A DNA stretch of 64,000 nucleotides from Butyrivibrio sp. Its GTDB lineage: Bacteria; Bacillota; Clostridia; Lachnospirales; Lachnospiraceae. Every line of letters begins with the position of its first letter. Position 1 is the first letter of the stretch. Positions 33,762 to 42,321 of the stretch are shown piece after piece. The DNA lies in assembly GCA_015056625.1 (NCBI GenBank), contig SVFY01000004.1:62001-126000 (forward strand), read 5' to 3'. The translations under genes were made by a program, and so were the position numbers. The notes below the pieces were generated by a model. That model did not search any database. It had not been told where the DNA came from and worked only from the letters and a program-made list of their open reading frames with translations.

Positions 33762-36155
33762 TTAAATACGCTCAAAGATGTACAGTCTGGTGTCACCGGT
33801 TCTCATGATCCTGGTTTCGTCGTTGTGGCCAGTTCCAGAGAAGGAAGCATTAAGTGAAAGGCCTCTTGTCCTTAAGGCTGCTCCAGAAATTGTGTCTTTT
33901 TGCTCTTCACTCTTTATATCCTTAAATATGCTGATCACGTTGTGCAGAAGTCCATCCTGCTTGATATGGACAGGAGCCACGTTATTGATAAGTGTTCCCA
34001 TATCCTTGATGCTATAGGGAACTGCCCTGTTCCATACTGAGTAAAGGGCGTCGTCCAAAAGTCCCTTAGCTCTTATGCACTTGTAATCATTGTTAGGTGT
34101 GGCGTTTCTCTCAACTGCAAAAGCCACAGCCCTCTGTTTATCCTGTGACACGATCATAAAGCCAGAGTCAGGGAGTCTGTAATAATCTCCAAACTGGAAA
34201 ACATCTCTGTACTTCTTGTAAAACTCAACCTGGTCCTTGATGAGCTTTTTATCAGCATCGTGCATGTCGCAGAGATTAAGCTCATAGCCAAAGCATCCGG
34301 CTGCAGCCAGTTCAAATCTTGACTCCAGGGGACTATTCATAAGTGTCTGATGGTTTGGAACCGCTGAAACATGGGCACCTACTGTACTTGCAGGATATCC
34401 ATAGCTGTATCCCCTCTGGATGTCCAGTCTGCAGAAAAAGTCTGTGTCATCACTTCCCCATATCTGCGGGAAATATGACAGCATTCCAAGGTCAAAGCGG
34501 TTTCCACCAGCTGAGCAGCCCTCAAAGAGGATCTTAGGGAAGGCATCTGTCAGCTCTTTTAATACCCTGTAAAGCCCAATGTAATATCTGTGCTGGAACT
34601 CGCCCTGCCTGTCAGGTGACAGGGAGGTTGAGAATCTGTCAGAGAATATCCTGTTCATATCCCACTTAACGTAGGATACATTACCTGCGGAAAAGACCTT
34701 TTTCATGGCCTCGATTATATAGTCCTGAACCTCTTTCCTGGTAAGATCCAGATTCATCTGGTTGCGGCCTTCAGAGTGGCTCTGTCCCGGAACCTGTACA
34801 GCCCAGTCTGGATGGGACCTGTAAAGGTCACTGTCCTTGTTCACCATCTCAGGCTCTACCCATACGCCAAGCTCCATGCCAAGATCGTTCATCTTCTGAG
34901 CAAGCTCTTTTATGCCTCCTGGAAGCTTTTTCTTGTTCTCATACCAGTCTCCAAGGGACCTGTGGTCGTCATTTCGCTGACCAAACCAGCCATCGTCCAT
35001 GACAAACAGCTCAATTCCGCACTTCTTTGCCTCTTTTGCAAGGCTAAGGAGCGACCCCTGGGTAAAGTTAAAGTAATTGGCTTCCCAGCTGTTTATAAGG
35101 ACAGGACGCTCCTTGTCCCGCCAGTAACCTCTTACTATGTGGTTTCTTACAAATCTGTGCATATTCCTTGAAAGGCCGTTGTAGCCCTCATCAGAATATG
35201 TCATCACTGATTCGGGGGCCTCAAATTTCTGGCCCTTTTCAAGCTTCCAGTTAAAGCCCACAGGTTGGATTCCTGATACAAAACGGCTTATACTGCAAGC
35301 GTTTGAGGAAAGCGCCTCGTAGTGATTGCCGCTGTAGACAAGGTTAAAGCCGTAAGCTTCGCCGTAGTCATCAGTGGTCTCAGGCCTTGATACCATTACA
35401 AAAGGATTGGAACGTGACCCGGACTCTCCGGCAGCAAGCTCCTCTGAAACAGCCTTGCCTCCATCAACGATTGAATCAAATCTGCCCATCTCGTAAGCCC
35501 ATCTTCCGTGGAAGGAAGTGAACTTGTAGCCTGTGTCATAAAGATCCACACAGGTACTAAGGAGTCTGTCTATGACAAGGGCGCTGTCGTTGTCGTTATA
35601 GATGGCAGCACTTCTGGTGATAACGTCGCAGTCGGGAAATACTGAATAAACCAGCTCAAGTCTTGCCTCGTACTCCTTGTCTGCAAGCTTTATAACAAGC
35701 TGCTCACAGCTTCCCGCAGCGTCGTAAGAAGATGGAAGGGTCTCAAGATTTCTTTTTCCCTTACTCACCTCGTAGTCGTAATAAAGAAAATTAGCGGTGG
35801 TTGAGCCATTTCCATAGGTCACTTCAAGAAGCGGATCCCTGATATCGCCCTTTCCAAAGGTTGGGGCCTCAAGACCATACATTTCAAGGCTCACATTCCT
35901 GAAATCATCGCTGAAGCCATTCATGTTTCCGCCGCCAAAATAGTGCTTTGGAGCGATAGCAGCTGCTATTTTTAGGATCTCTCCCTTATCTGCCTCTGGC
36001 CAGTCGATCTCATCCTTTAATCTGTCATACTTTTTTTCAGATAAAAGAGATCCACCGTAGTGAAGATGCTCAAGATGCCCAGTCTCCATGACTCTAAACA
36101 TATAGGATGTGTTTTTTGTCTGTAAAAGAAATACTTTACCGTCTGCGTAGATCAT
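33762..36155 (-). CDS. Alpha-galactosidase, glycoside hydrolase family 36
   Basis: 797 residues without signal peptide. It has the N-terminal beta-supersandwich (about 1-330), a TIM barrel (about 330-650) and a small C-terminal beta domain. The active-site region is recognised by VLINSWEANYFNFT, FVMDDGWFGQRNDD, LGVWVEPEMV, the nucleophile Asp in YVKWDMNR (about residue 485) and the acid/base Asp in WGSDDTDFF (about 550). It removes alpha-1,6-linked galactose from raffinose-family sugars and galactomannan side chains inside the cell. The preceding TetR gene (21 bp) may control it. Confidence 0.96.
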   Translation of the reverse strand: MIYADGKVFLLQTKNTSYMFRVMETGHLEHLHYGGSLLSEKKYDRLKDEIDWPEADKGEILKIAAAIAPKHYFGGGNMNGFSDDFRNVSLEMYGLEAPTFGKGDIRDPLLEVTYGNGSTTANFLYYDYEVSKGKRNLETLPSSYDAAGSCEQLVIKLADKEYEARLELVYSVFPDCDVITRSAAIYNDNDSALVIDRLLSTCVDLYDTGYKFTSFHGRWAYEMGRFDSIVDGGKAVSEELAAGESGSRSNPFVMVSRPETTDDYGEAYGFNLVYSGNHYEALSSNACSISRFVSGIQPVGFNWKLEKGQKFEAPESVMTYSDEGYNGLSRNMHRFVRNHIVRGYWRDKERPVLINSWEANYFNFTQGSLLSLAKEAKKCGIELFVMDDGWFGQRNDDHRSLGDWYENKKKLPGGIKELAQKMNDLGMELGVWVEPEMVNKDSDLYRSHPDWAVQVPGQSHSEGRNQMNLDLTRKEVQDYIIEAMKKVFSAGNVSYVKWDMNRIFSDRFSTSLSPDRQGEFQHRYYIGLYRVLKELTDAFPKILFEGCSAGGNRFDLGMLSYFPQIWGSDDTDFFCRLDIQRGYSYGYPASTVGAHVSAVPNHQTLMNSPLESRFELAAAGCFGYELNLCDMHDADKKLIKDQVEFYKKYRDVFQFGDYYRLPDSGFMIVSQDKQRAVAFAVERNATPNNDYKCIRAKGLLDDALYSVWNRAVPYSIKDMGTLINNVAPVHIKQDGLLHNVISIFKDIKSEEQKDTISGAALRTRGLSLNASFSGTGHNDETRIMRTGDTRLYIFERI

Positions 36156-36176
36156 TTAACCCTCCAAAAATAAGCC

Positions 36177-36737
36177 TTAGACCCTAAGTCCATTGATGAT
36201 GATGTCAATCATGCCATTTAAGGCATCTTCGTAGCTTACACTGGTCTTGGAAAGTTCCTCTGAACCAAGGAACTTCTCAATGGCACCCTCAATAGTAAGC
36301 TTGACTACAGGAATAGGCATCCTGCGAAGCTTGCCCTCATCCATGGCCTGCTTAAGGAGCTTCTCTGTCTCCTCCCAGTCGCTTTCAATCCTGGAAGAGA
36401 GCTTGCTGTAAACTGTAGGATACTTGTCCTTAAGCTGGTAAGCCATTCTGAAATCAATGTTTCTGTAGCTGTCAGGAAGGCAGACAATGACTCTTGAGAG
36501 CTTCTCTACGATGTCTAAAGAGTCATCATTTAATATCTCAGCCTCTTTTTGCTTAATAGCGGTAAAACCGTAATCTACTGTGGCATAAAAGAGCTCGTCC
36601 TTGTCATCAAATTCCTTGTATATGGTCTTTTTGCTGATATGGAGTTCCTTGGAAATGTCGTCCATGGTGAACTTCATTCCCTTCTGGTTGAACTGATTGA
36701 TAACTGACTCCATTATGCTCTGTCTTAAATTCTCCAT
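36177..36737 (-). CDS. TetR family transcriptional regulator
   Basis: 186 residues. N-terminal HTH (about 5-52): VINQFNQKGMKFTMDDISKELHISKKTIYKEFDDKDELFY. GAGGGGG lies before the ATG. The ligand domain is unclassified. It sits between pepD (17 bp) and the GH36 gene (21 bp) on one strand, so it is likely co-transcribed with both; regulation of the galactosidase or the transporter downstream is an inference. Confidence 0.9.
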   Translation of the reverse strand: MENLRQSIMESVINQFNQKGMKFTMDDISKELHISKKTIYKEFDDKDELFYATVDYGFTAIKQKEAEILNDDSLDIVEKLSRVIVCLPDSYRNIDFRMAYQLKDKYPTVYSKLSSRIESDWEETEKLLKQAMDEGKLRRMPIPVVKLTIEGAIEKFLGSEELSKTSVSYEDALNGMIDIIINGLRV

Positions 36738-36754
36738 CGTGCCCCCTCATGTGC

Positions 36755-38191
36755 TTATTTAAGCACTGCCTTTAAATAATCCCAAACGTTTGATACCGAC
36801 TTTACTGATAATTTTTCTTTTGTAGAGTGTATATCCTGCATATCAGGACCGATTGAAATACAGTCGAGTCCCTCTATCTTTTCGCTTAAAATTCCACACT
36901 CAAGGCCTGCATGGATGGCAAGTACCCTTGGCTCTACTCCGTACATATCCTTGTAAACTGAAACCATGTGGTCTCTAAGCTCTGAATGCTGTCTGTACTT
37001 CCATCCGGGGTATGATCCTGAAACCTCTACCTTTGCGCCATAGCTTCCGGAAATGGTCTTAAGCTTTCTGATAAGGAAATCCTTGGAGGATTCAACTGAG
37101 CTTCTTACTGACTGCTCAAAGGTAACCATATCTTCTGCAGTCTTTAAGATACCAAGGTTTAAGGATGTCTCTACAAGGCCCTCTATGCTGGAGCTCATGG
37201 CCTGTACCCCATCTGGCATTACACAGATAAGAGAAAGAGCTTTTTTAGTATCCTCTTTGTCAATAACAGGGCTTCCTGCATCCTCAAGTTCACTTACCTC
37301 TATGTTCACATCAGGGTCCTTAACTTCAAGCTCTCCCTTTATTGCCTCAAGGCTCTTTGAAACTGATGCCTTGAAGGCATCCACTTTGGAAGGGTCAAGC
37401 AAAACAATAGCAGATGATATGTTTGGAATAGCGTTGTCTGCTACGCCTCCGCCGATGGTCTCAAGATAAAAGTCTGCGCTGTCAAGGGCCTCTAAAAGAG
37501 TTCTGGCAAGGATTATATTGGCATTTCCTCTGCCCTTAATGATCATCTCTCCTGAGTGACCCCCAAGAAGTCCGGAAACTGAAACCTTAAGGCGCTTGCC
37601 AGATAAGGCTTCTCTTTTTACAGGAAGCTTGGAATATACTCTTGCGCCACCTGCGCAGCTTACAATAAATGCGCCCTCTTCTTCGTTATCGATGTTAATG
37701 AGCTTTTTGCCCGCAAGGCTGCTAAGATCGATTGCTGTAGCTCCGAACATTCCAGTCTCTTCGTTGGTTGTGATCACAACCTCAAGTGGTGGATGAGGAA
37801 TATCCTTGGAATCTAAAAGTGCAAGGCAGTAAGCAACTGCAATTCCGTCGTCTCCTCCAAGGCTTGTGCCATCTGCCCAGACAAACTCTCCATCTGTTTT
37901 GACCCTAAGACCGTCAGTAAGCATATTTATATCTGAGCTGTCTTCCTTAACAGCTACCATATCCATGTGTCCCTGAAGGATCACAGGCTCTCTGTCCTCA
38001 TATCCCGGGCTTGCAGGAGCCTTGATGATAACATTGAGCTCACCATCCTGGATAAACTCAAGATTTCTCTCCATTGCAAATCTAACAAGATAGTCGCTTA
38101 TTTTCTGCAGATTCCCTGAACCGTGCGGGATATTGCATATCTCTTCAAAAAAATGAAAAACCTCTTTGGGCTGTAAATTCTCAAAAGCCAT
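36755..38191 (-). CDS. pepD: Xaa-His dipeptidase (aminoacyl-histidine dipeptidase)
   Basis: 478 residues from the ATG at 38191, 7 nt after GGAGGTG; a longer frame to 38224 exists but starts inside the terminator-like hairpin region. The protein belongs to metallopeptidase family M20. Metal ligands are visible as His in ILQGHMDMV, Asp in SLGGDDGIAVA, Glu in TTNEETGMFGA and a late His in IHAGLECG. It cleaves dipeptides such as carnosine-like Xaa-His in the cytosol. It opens a possible pepD-tetR-GH36-CDF transcript. Confidence 0.93.
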   Translation of the reverse strand: MAFENLQPKEVFHFFEEICNIPHGSGNLQKISDYLVRFAMERNLEFIQDGELNVIIKAPASPGYEDREPVILQGHMDMVAVKEDSSDINMLTDGLRVKTDGEFVWADGTSLGGDDGIAVAYCLALLDSKDIPHPPLEVVITTNEETGMFGATAIDLSSLAGKKLINIDNEEEGAFIVSCAGGARVYSKLPVKREALSGKRLKVSVSGLLGGHSGEMIIKGRGNANIILARTLLEALDSADFYLETIGGGVADNAIPNISSAIVLLDPSKVDAFKASVSKSLEAIKGELEVKDPDVNIEVSELEDAGSPVIDKEDTKKALSLICVMPDGVQAMSSSIEGLVETSLNLGILKTAEDMVTFEQSVRSSVESSKDFLIRKLKTISGSYGAKVEVSGSYPGWKYRQHSELRDHMVSVYKDMYGVEPRVLAIHAGLECGILSEKIEGLDCISIGPDMQDIHSTKEKLSVKSVSNVWDYLKAVLK

Positions 38192-38225
38192 TATGGCACC
38201 TCCAGATTCTCTAAAAAATCCCATA

Positions 38226-38256
38226 AAAAAGGGAACTCAGTACACTGAGTCCCCTT
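38226..38256 (-). terminator. Terminator of the infC-rpmI-rplT operon
   Basis: Minus strand GGGGACTCAGTG (from 38254) pairs with TACTGAGTTCCC (to 38231), followed by TTTTTT. It lies 53 bp after the rplT stop. Confidence 0.85.
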
Positions 38257-38257
38257 A

Positions 38258-38286
38258 ATTTTACTATCAAAAAACTATTATGACAA
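38258..38286 (-). promoter_or_regulatory. Predicted pepD promoter overlapping the rplT terminator
   Basis: Minus strand TTGTCA (38286-38281), 17 nt, TAAAAT (38263-38258). Initiation would fall at the first G residues of the terminator hairpin, so pepD mRNA would begin with that hairpin. Confidence 0.5.
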
Positions 38287-38308
38287 CCAATAGTTTCCAT
38301 TTTTTCTA

Positions 38309-38665
38309 TTAAGCGATCTTCTCTTTTGCAAGCTCTGCAAGTGTCTTGAATCCATCAGGATCATTTACAGCCATCTCTGCAAGCATCTTTCTGTTGATGT
38401 CTACACCTGCAAGCTTAAGACCATGCATCATGTTGCTGTATGAAAGACCATTGATACGAGCTGCTGCGTTGATACGTGTGATCCAAAGAGATCTCATATC
38501 TCTCTTCTTCTGCTTACGTCCAGCGAATGCAGATGTGAGTGCTCTCATAACTGACTGCTTAGCAACTCTGTACTGCTTTGATCTAGCTCCTCTATAGCCC
38601 TTAGCGAGCTTTAATACTCTATTGTGCTTCTTCTTGGCATTTAATGCGCCTTTAACTCTTGCCAT
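38309..38665 (-). CDS. rplT: 50S ribosomal protein L20
   Basis: 118 residues from the ATG at 38665, 8 nt after AGGAGG; the frame extends upstream without a site. The sequence [26 protein letters not shown] and [17 protein letters not shown] are standard L20. L20 nucleates early assembly of the large subunit and, in Firmicutes, represses its own operon through the leader. It is separated from rpmI by 133 bp that contain a 92-bp repeat; this spacer is usually much shorter. Confidence 0.97.
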   Translation of the reverse strand: MARVKGALNAKKKHNRVLKLAKGYRGARSKQYRVAKQSVMRALTSAFAGRKQKKRDMRSLWITRINAAARINGLSYSNMMHGLKLAGVDINRKMLAEMAVNDPDGFKTLAELAKEKIA

Positions 38666-38709
38666 CTTAATATTCCTCCTAAAAAATATACAACTGTTCC
38701 TCATTCTTA

Positions 38710-38801
38710 TGGGATGCTCCACTAGACTCGATAATACCTCGTCAAGTGTCCACCCATGGCTCGCACTAAGCTCTAAAATACATCGCTAAGTGCTCTGCTC
38801 A
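38710..38801. repeat. 92-bp dispersed repeat, copy 1 (rpmI-rplT spacer)
   Basis: The same 92-bp sequence occurs at 55267-55358 with 13 differences by eye and no gaps. It contains two tandem hairpin-forming segments, of the form GCACTARACTCGA then TCGTCAAGTGC, joined by ACCCATGGCTC. In this copy the second hairpin is degraded. It begins (minus strand) at the TGA stop of rpmI, TGAGCAGAGCAC. Confidence 0.8.
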
Positions 38802-38999
38802 AGCGTAAGGAAGGATCTGCTTCATTGTCTTTACATTTGTAGCGTCAACAAGTCCTGCGTGACGAAGATTTCTCTTTCTCTTTGTAGACTTCTTTGTTAA
38901 GATGTGGCGCTTGTACGCTTTGTTTCTCATGAGCTTGCCTGTGCCAGTTACCTTGAATCTCTTGGCAGCGGCTCTCTTTGTTTTCATCTTTTGCTGCAT
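38799..38999 (-). CDS. rpmI: 50S ribosomal protein L35
   Basis: 66 residues, beginning [20 protein letters not shown] and ending [11 protein letters not shown], as is normal for L35. AGGAGG lies 8 nt before the ATG. It is the middle gene of infC-rpmI-rplT, 38 bp after infC. Its TGA stop forms the first bases of a 92-bp repeat. Confidence 0.97.
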   Translation of the reverse strand: MQQKMKTKRAAAKRFKVTGTGKLMRNKAYKRHILTKKSTKRKRNLRHAGLVDATNVKTMKQILPYA

Positions 39000-39037
39000 A
39001 ACTAAATCCTCCTATATCTTTGCAAAAAATATTTTTA

Positions 39038-39547
39038 TCAATTCTTTTTCTCAGTAAGGAACATTGTCATACTACGTCCCTCAACCTTAGGCTGTTTCTC
39101 AATAACTGCAACGTCTGAAAGAGCCTCAGCAAAATCTGTAAGGATGTGAACGCTTGCTCCCATATGAGCCATCTCACGGCCTCTGAAACGAAGTGTGATC
39201 TTAACCCTGTTTCCCTTTTCAAGGAACTTCTTGGCAGCATTGACCTTAGTATTAAGATCGTTGGTGTCAATGTTAGGGGAAAGTCTGATCTCTTTGATCT
39301 CGACAGTCTTCTGTTTCTTACGAGCCTCTTTCTCCTTGCGGAGCTGCTCATACTTGAACTTGCCATAGTCTACAACCCTGCAAACAGGTGGCTTGGCAGT
39401 TGGGGCGATCATTACAAGATCAACACCCTCGTCCTCTGCAATCTTCTTGGCCTCGCTAAGTGCCATAACACCCAGCTGCTCGCCGTCAACTCCGATCACA
39501 CGGACCTCTTTAGCTCTGATCTGATCGTTAATAAATAACTCGCTAAT
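39038..39547 (-). CDS. infC: Translation initiation factor IF-3, probable AUU start
   Basis: 169 residues from an ATT codon at 39547. AGGAGG lies 8 nt upstream of it and the protein then begins ISELFINDQIRAKEVRVIG, matching the usual IF-3 N-terminus (initiator would be Met). The next in-frame ATG upstream (39595) is within the arm of a terminator hairpin and has no site. A rare AUU start is the known device by which IF-3, which rejects non-standard starts, limits its own synthesis in other bacteria. Both IF-3 domains are complete, including FKYEQLRKEKEARKKQK and the C-terminal VEGRSMTMFL. Confidence 0.92.
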   Translation of the reverse strand: MSELFINDQIRAKEVRVIGVDGEQLGVMALSEAKKIAEDEGVDLVMIAPTAKPPVCRVVDYGKFKYEQLRKEKEARKKQKTVEIKEIRLSPNIDTNDLNTKVNAAKKFLEKGNRVKITLRFRGREMAHMGASVHILTDFAEALSDVAVIEKQPKVEGRSMTMFLTEKKN

Positions 39548-39562
39548 GGTTTTATCCTCCTG

Positions 39563-39596
39563 AAAAAAAGTGGATACATCCGCAAATGTATCCACT
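39563..39596 (-). terminator. Leader terminator (attenuator) of the infC operon
   Basis: Minus strand AGTGGATACAT (39596-39586) pairs perfectly with ATGTATCCACT (39579-39569), 6-nt loop, followed by seven T and then the infC ribosome-binding site. GTATCCACT (39686-39678), earlier in the leader, is identical to the 3' arm and can pair with the 5' arm instead, giving an antiterminator. Confidence 0.8.
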
Positions 39597-39712
39597 AAAA
39601 AATCATAGTCATGATCAGCGCTATAAGCACCTAATCTGAAAAGATATTAACCGCTACTGGCTGTGCCGCAGGGTGAGAGTGGATACTCTGCTTGGTTTTC
39701 AAATACTCAAGT

Positions 39713-39741
39713 ACAATAACACATCTAAAAACTCATGTCAA
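39713..39741 (-). promoter_or_regulatory. Promoter of the infC-rpmI-rplT operon
   Basis: Minus strand TTGACA (39741-39736), 17 nt, TATTGT (39718-39713). Initiation near 39706 gives a leader of about 160 nt containing the attenuator. Confidence 0.75.
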
Positions 39742-39754
39742 CAATATTTTTACA

Positions 39755-40753
39755 TTATTCTTTCATGCAGGCCCTGGTGATTCCTGCCACTGCTCCGAAA
39801 AGGACTGCTGCAACAGGCCAGACTATCCATGTCATCTCCCACTGCATAGTAACAAAGCTCCATGCAAGGTATCCTGCAACGACTATTGGCCAGTAGATGC
39901 TGGCGATCTTGCCTACAGCCTTGCTTGCCTTTTTACCCTCTGAATTGTACTCGCCCTCCTGAAGGAGCTTGTTGTAGGACTCCATAATGTTACCAGCTCT
40001 GATGATGAGGTTAACACCTGTAGCTACAATTATAAGAAGGACTGACACAAGTAAAGGAATAACGTCCTCCTGTTTCTGGGTTGTGGCGATGAGACTTCCA
40101 ATAATAAGTGGCAGACTTGAAAGTATGCACAAAACCACTCCAAGGGCAATAAATAACGTGTGTTTCTTTTCAAAGGCAGCCTTCTTCTCTTTTACCATAC
40201 CATCTACACCGTAGGCTGTCTCTATTGCATCTGTCTCAAGGAACTCATAGGGCTTAAGACATCTGTCATTCATTATGAATATGAATACAGCCACAGCAAT
40301 TAAAATAAAAAGTGTGATAAGACCAACACCTGCTGCAACAGCTTCTGGAACAAAGCCCAAAGCTGAAAAACCTGCCATGGCAATAAGTACCACAGGTGAA
40401 AGGATGCACATTGAAACGCCGCAAGCAGTCAAAGGAGTAGTTTTTTCTACTTTATTTAGGAAATCAGATGCTTCCTCAAGACTTACATATCTGCGGCTTC
40501 CGCCAGCTGAGGCTGCGCTGTCCTGAATAATTTCTCCAGTAACATGAGTTTCTTCAATTTCATCTTTAAGAAGGTAATCAGTGCTGACGCCAAATATCTC
40601 TGACATCTTCAGGATCCTTCCAAGATCCGGTGTTGACTGTGCGCTCTCCCATTTAGAAACAGACTGTCTTGAAACATCAAGTCTATCTGCAAGGTCTTCC
40701 TGTGAAAGTCCAAGTTTTTTTCTCTCGTTGATAATTTTGTCTGCAAGTATCAT
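39755..40753 (-). CDS. XRE-family regulator with C-terminal membrane domain
   Basis: 332 residues. Cro/CI-type HTH at about 1-60 (KKLGLSQEDLADRLDVSRQSVSKWESAQSTPDLGRILKMSEIFGVSTDYLL) is followed by a linker and about six hydrophobic helices (two at about 110-160, others at about 195-330). HTH proteins fused to a multi-helix membrane region are common in Clostridia and may sense membrane or envelope state, though this is inferred. Its promoter lies within the end of the VanZ gene. No partner operon is evident. Confidence 0.85.
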   Translation of the reverse strand: MILADKIINERKKLGLSQEDLADRLDVSRQSVSKWESAQSTPDLGRILKMSEIFGVSTDYLLKDEIEETHVTGEIIQDSAASAGGSRRYVSLEEASDFLNKVEKTTPLTACGVSMCILSPVVLIAMAGFSALGFVPEAVAAGVGLITLFILIAVAVFIFIMNDRCLKPYEFLETDAIETAYGVDGMVKEKKAAFEKKHTLFIALGVVLCILSSLPLIIGSLIATTQKQEDVIPLLVSVLLIIVATGVNLIIRAGNIMESYNKLLQEGEYNSEGKKASKAVGKIASIYWPIVVAGYLAWSFVTMQWEMTWIVWPVAAVLFGAVAGITRACMKE

Positions 40754-40842
40754 TTTGTTTTCCTCCGCTATTTTCGTTTTTGATTTCGAGATCTCTTTTG
40801 TTTGATTTTGTGATCTCAGATTACGAAAAATAACAGCTGCAT

Positions 40843-40871
40843 TCTATAAAGTTGTCTTGGAAATTTGTCAA
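40843..40871 (-). promoter_or_regulatory. Promoter of the XRE regulator
   Basis: Minus strand TTGACA (40871-40866), 17 nt, TATAGA (40848-40843). A second TTGACA lies 24 bp upstream, inside the end of the VanZ gene. GATCTC repeats follow in the leader. Confidence 0.6.
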
Positions 40872-40889
40872 CTGATGGTTGCAAATGTG

Positions 40890-41435
40890 TCAACCACGCC
40901 TTTTCTTCCTGTGGTTCGAAAGAGGCCTGAATATTGTCATCCGCCCAGTCCATCCCACGATCCTGGTGATAAGGATTCCAAAAAAGACGCCAAAACTATC
41001 TATGACAATATCTTTTTTCTGGGGAGATCTTCCCGCCACAAAAGATTGATGATATTCATCAAGGCAGGCAAATCCCACGCAGAAGATCCCAGCTGAAAAT
41101 ACAAGCCACAAGCCTCTTACTCCGTACACATAAAGAGGAAAAGCCACAGAAACCGCTAAAAGAAAGTACTCAGTAAAATGCGCTGTCTTTCTTATGTAGT
41201 GCTGTCCCACTTCAGACAGATGCTCAATATACTTGCTGCTCCAGCCCCTGTCCAGGGTCTCATTGGCATAGGTCAGCACCTTGACTCCCACCTCATAGCT
41301 AAGGCGACTGCTCTCATCCGCATCCTGGGAGGAGAACATGAAGATCAGGCACATCATCACTATTGCAGGAACAAATGACATTGGCTTTAACACAAATCTC
41401 AGTGTCTGTTTGATATACAGTAAAAAGTATTTCAT
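40890..41435 (-). CDS. VanZ family membrane protein
   Basis: 181 residues with about four membrane helices. The family signature is in DEYHQSFVAGRSPQKKDIVIDSFGVFFGI near residues 125-155, and an early FMFSSQDADESS is also typical. VanZ-like proteins are associated with glycopeptide (teicoplanin) tolerance in enterococci, but most relatives have no known role. The HAD gene ends 16 bp upstream, so the pair is likely one transcript. Confidence 0.88.
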   Translation of the reverse strand: MKYFLLYIKQTLRFVLKPMSFVPAIVMMCLIFMFSSQDADESSRLSYEVGVKVLTYANETLDRGWSSKYIEHLSEVGQHYIRKTAHFTEYFLLAVSVAFPLYVYGVRGLWLVFSAGIFCVGFACLDEYHQSFVAGRSPQKKDIVIDSFGVFFGILITRIVGWTGRMTIFRPLSNHRKKRRG

Positions 41436-41451
41436 TTTATCCGTCCTGCAC

Positions 41452-42321
41452 CTAGAGGCTTAATATCTTTTCTATGTTGCCATCTGATATGATCACCGGA
41501 AAAAGATCTTTTTCCCTGATATCAAGCTTCCTGATGCTCTTGTTGATATCTTTATCTGAAACTTCGTAGGTGTTTAGGAAAATGCTCCTTATGCCGCTAC
41601 GGGCCGCCACACCCACGTCACTTGAAATGTCGTTACCTATCATAACACATTTGGACTTATCCAGTCTGTATTGCGAGATAAGAATGTCCATAAAAGCCGG
41701 ATCCGGCTTCTTTATCATAGCCTCAGAGGATATGAAAATGCCGTTAAAATAGCTATAGAGCCCGGTATCCATCAGTTCTTTTACAGTGAACAGCTTCTGT
41801 GCGTTGGACAAAAGAAATATCTTCTTGCCATATCTTTTCAGCTCTTTTAATGTACTTATAACCCCATCATATTTTACAAGCTTGTCCCTTGAGGTGTTCC
41901 TGAAGTAGGTGCACAGAGCCTGGATCTGAGGGGTTATGTACTCTTCCTCGTCGTACTTGTGGGGAAGATAAGCAGTGGCAGCATTAATCTCCTCCTGGCT
42001 ATGCCCCAGTCGGCTGTTCGTAAACTCTGAGGCTTCACTGTTAATTTTTTCCGCAATGAGCCTTGTCCAGACCCAGGAGATGCGGATCTCAGGGTACCTG
42101 GTAGCAAGCCCCTTATTTTTCTCAAGGTAAAACATAAGGGATTCTTCTTCCTGGGCGCAGATCTCGAGATATCTTTTCCTTAGCTCTTTTGCAGTGTAAT
42201 CAGCCCCAAACTGACACTGGAGATATGCTGCCATGTCCTGCCACAGACCATGCTGTTCCTCGTCTGTGTGGATATCTATAAGCGTCCCGTACAGGTCAAA
42301 AATATAGTTATCAAATGTCAT
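41452..42321 (-). CDS. HAD-superfamily hydrolase
   Basis: 289 residues, soluble. Motifs: I YIFDLYGTLIDIHTDE (nucleophile and acid/base positions Asp and Tyr-flanked Thr), II FLLSNAQKLF, III Lys in KKPDPAFMDI, IV MIGNDISSDV. Motif I is DLYGT rather than DxDGT, a known variant in haloacid-dehalogenase-like phosphatases. A large cap (about 20-145) carries many Glu and Tyr. Substrate unknown. Its ATG overlaps the stop of the amylase gene (TAATG), indicating coupled translation. Confidence 0.88.
   Translation of the reverse strand: MTFDNYIFDLYGTLIDIHTDEEQHGLWQDMAAYLQCQFGADYTAKELRKRYLEICAQEEESLMFYLEKNKGLATRYPEIRISWVWTRLIAEKINSEASEFTNSRLGHSQEEINAATAYLPHKYDEEEYITPQIQALCTYFRNTSRDKLVKYDGVISTLKELKRYGKKIFLLSNAQKLFTVKELMDTGLYSYFNGIFISSEAMIKKPDPAFMDILISQYRLDKSKCVMIGNDISSDVGVAARSGIRSIFLNTYEVSDKDINKSIRKLDIREKDLFPVIISDGNIEKILSL

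Noticed and set aside
39548..39595. ATG at 39595 as infC start
   Set aside because: It is within the terminator stem of the leader and encodes a segment absent from IF-3 proteins; AGGAGG points to the ATT at 39547.
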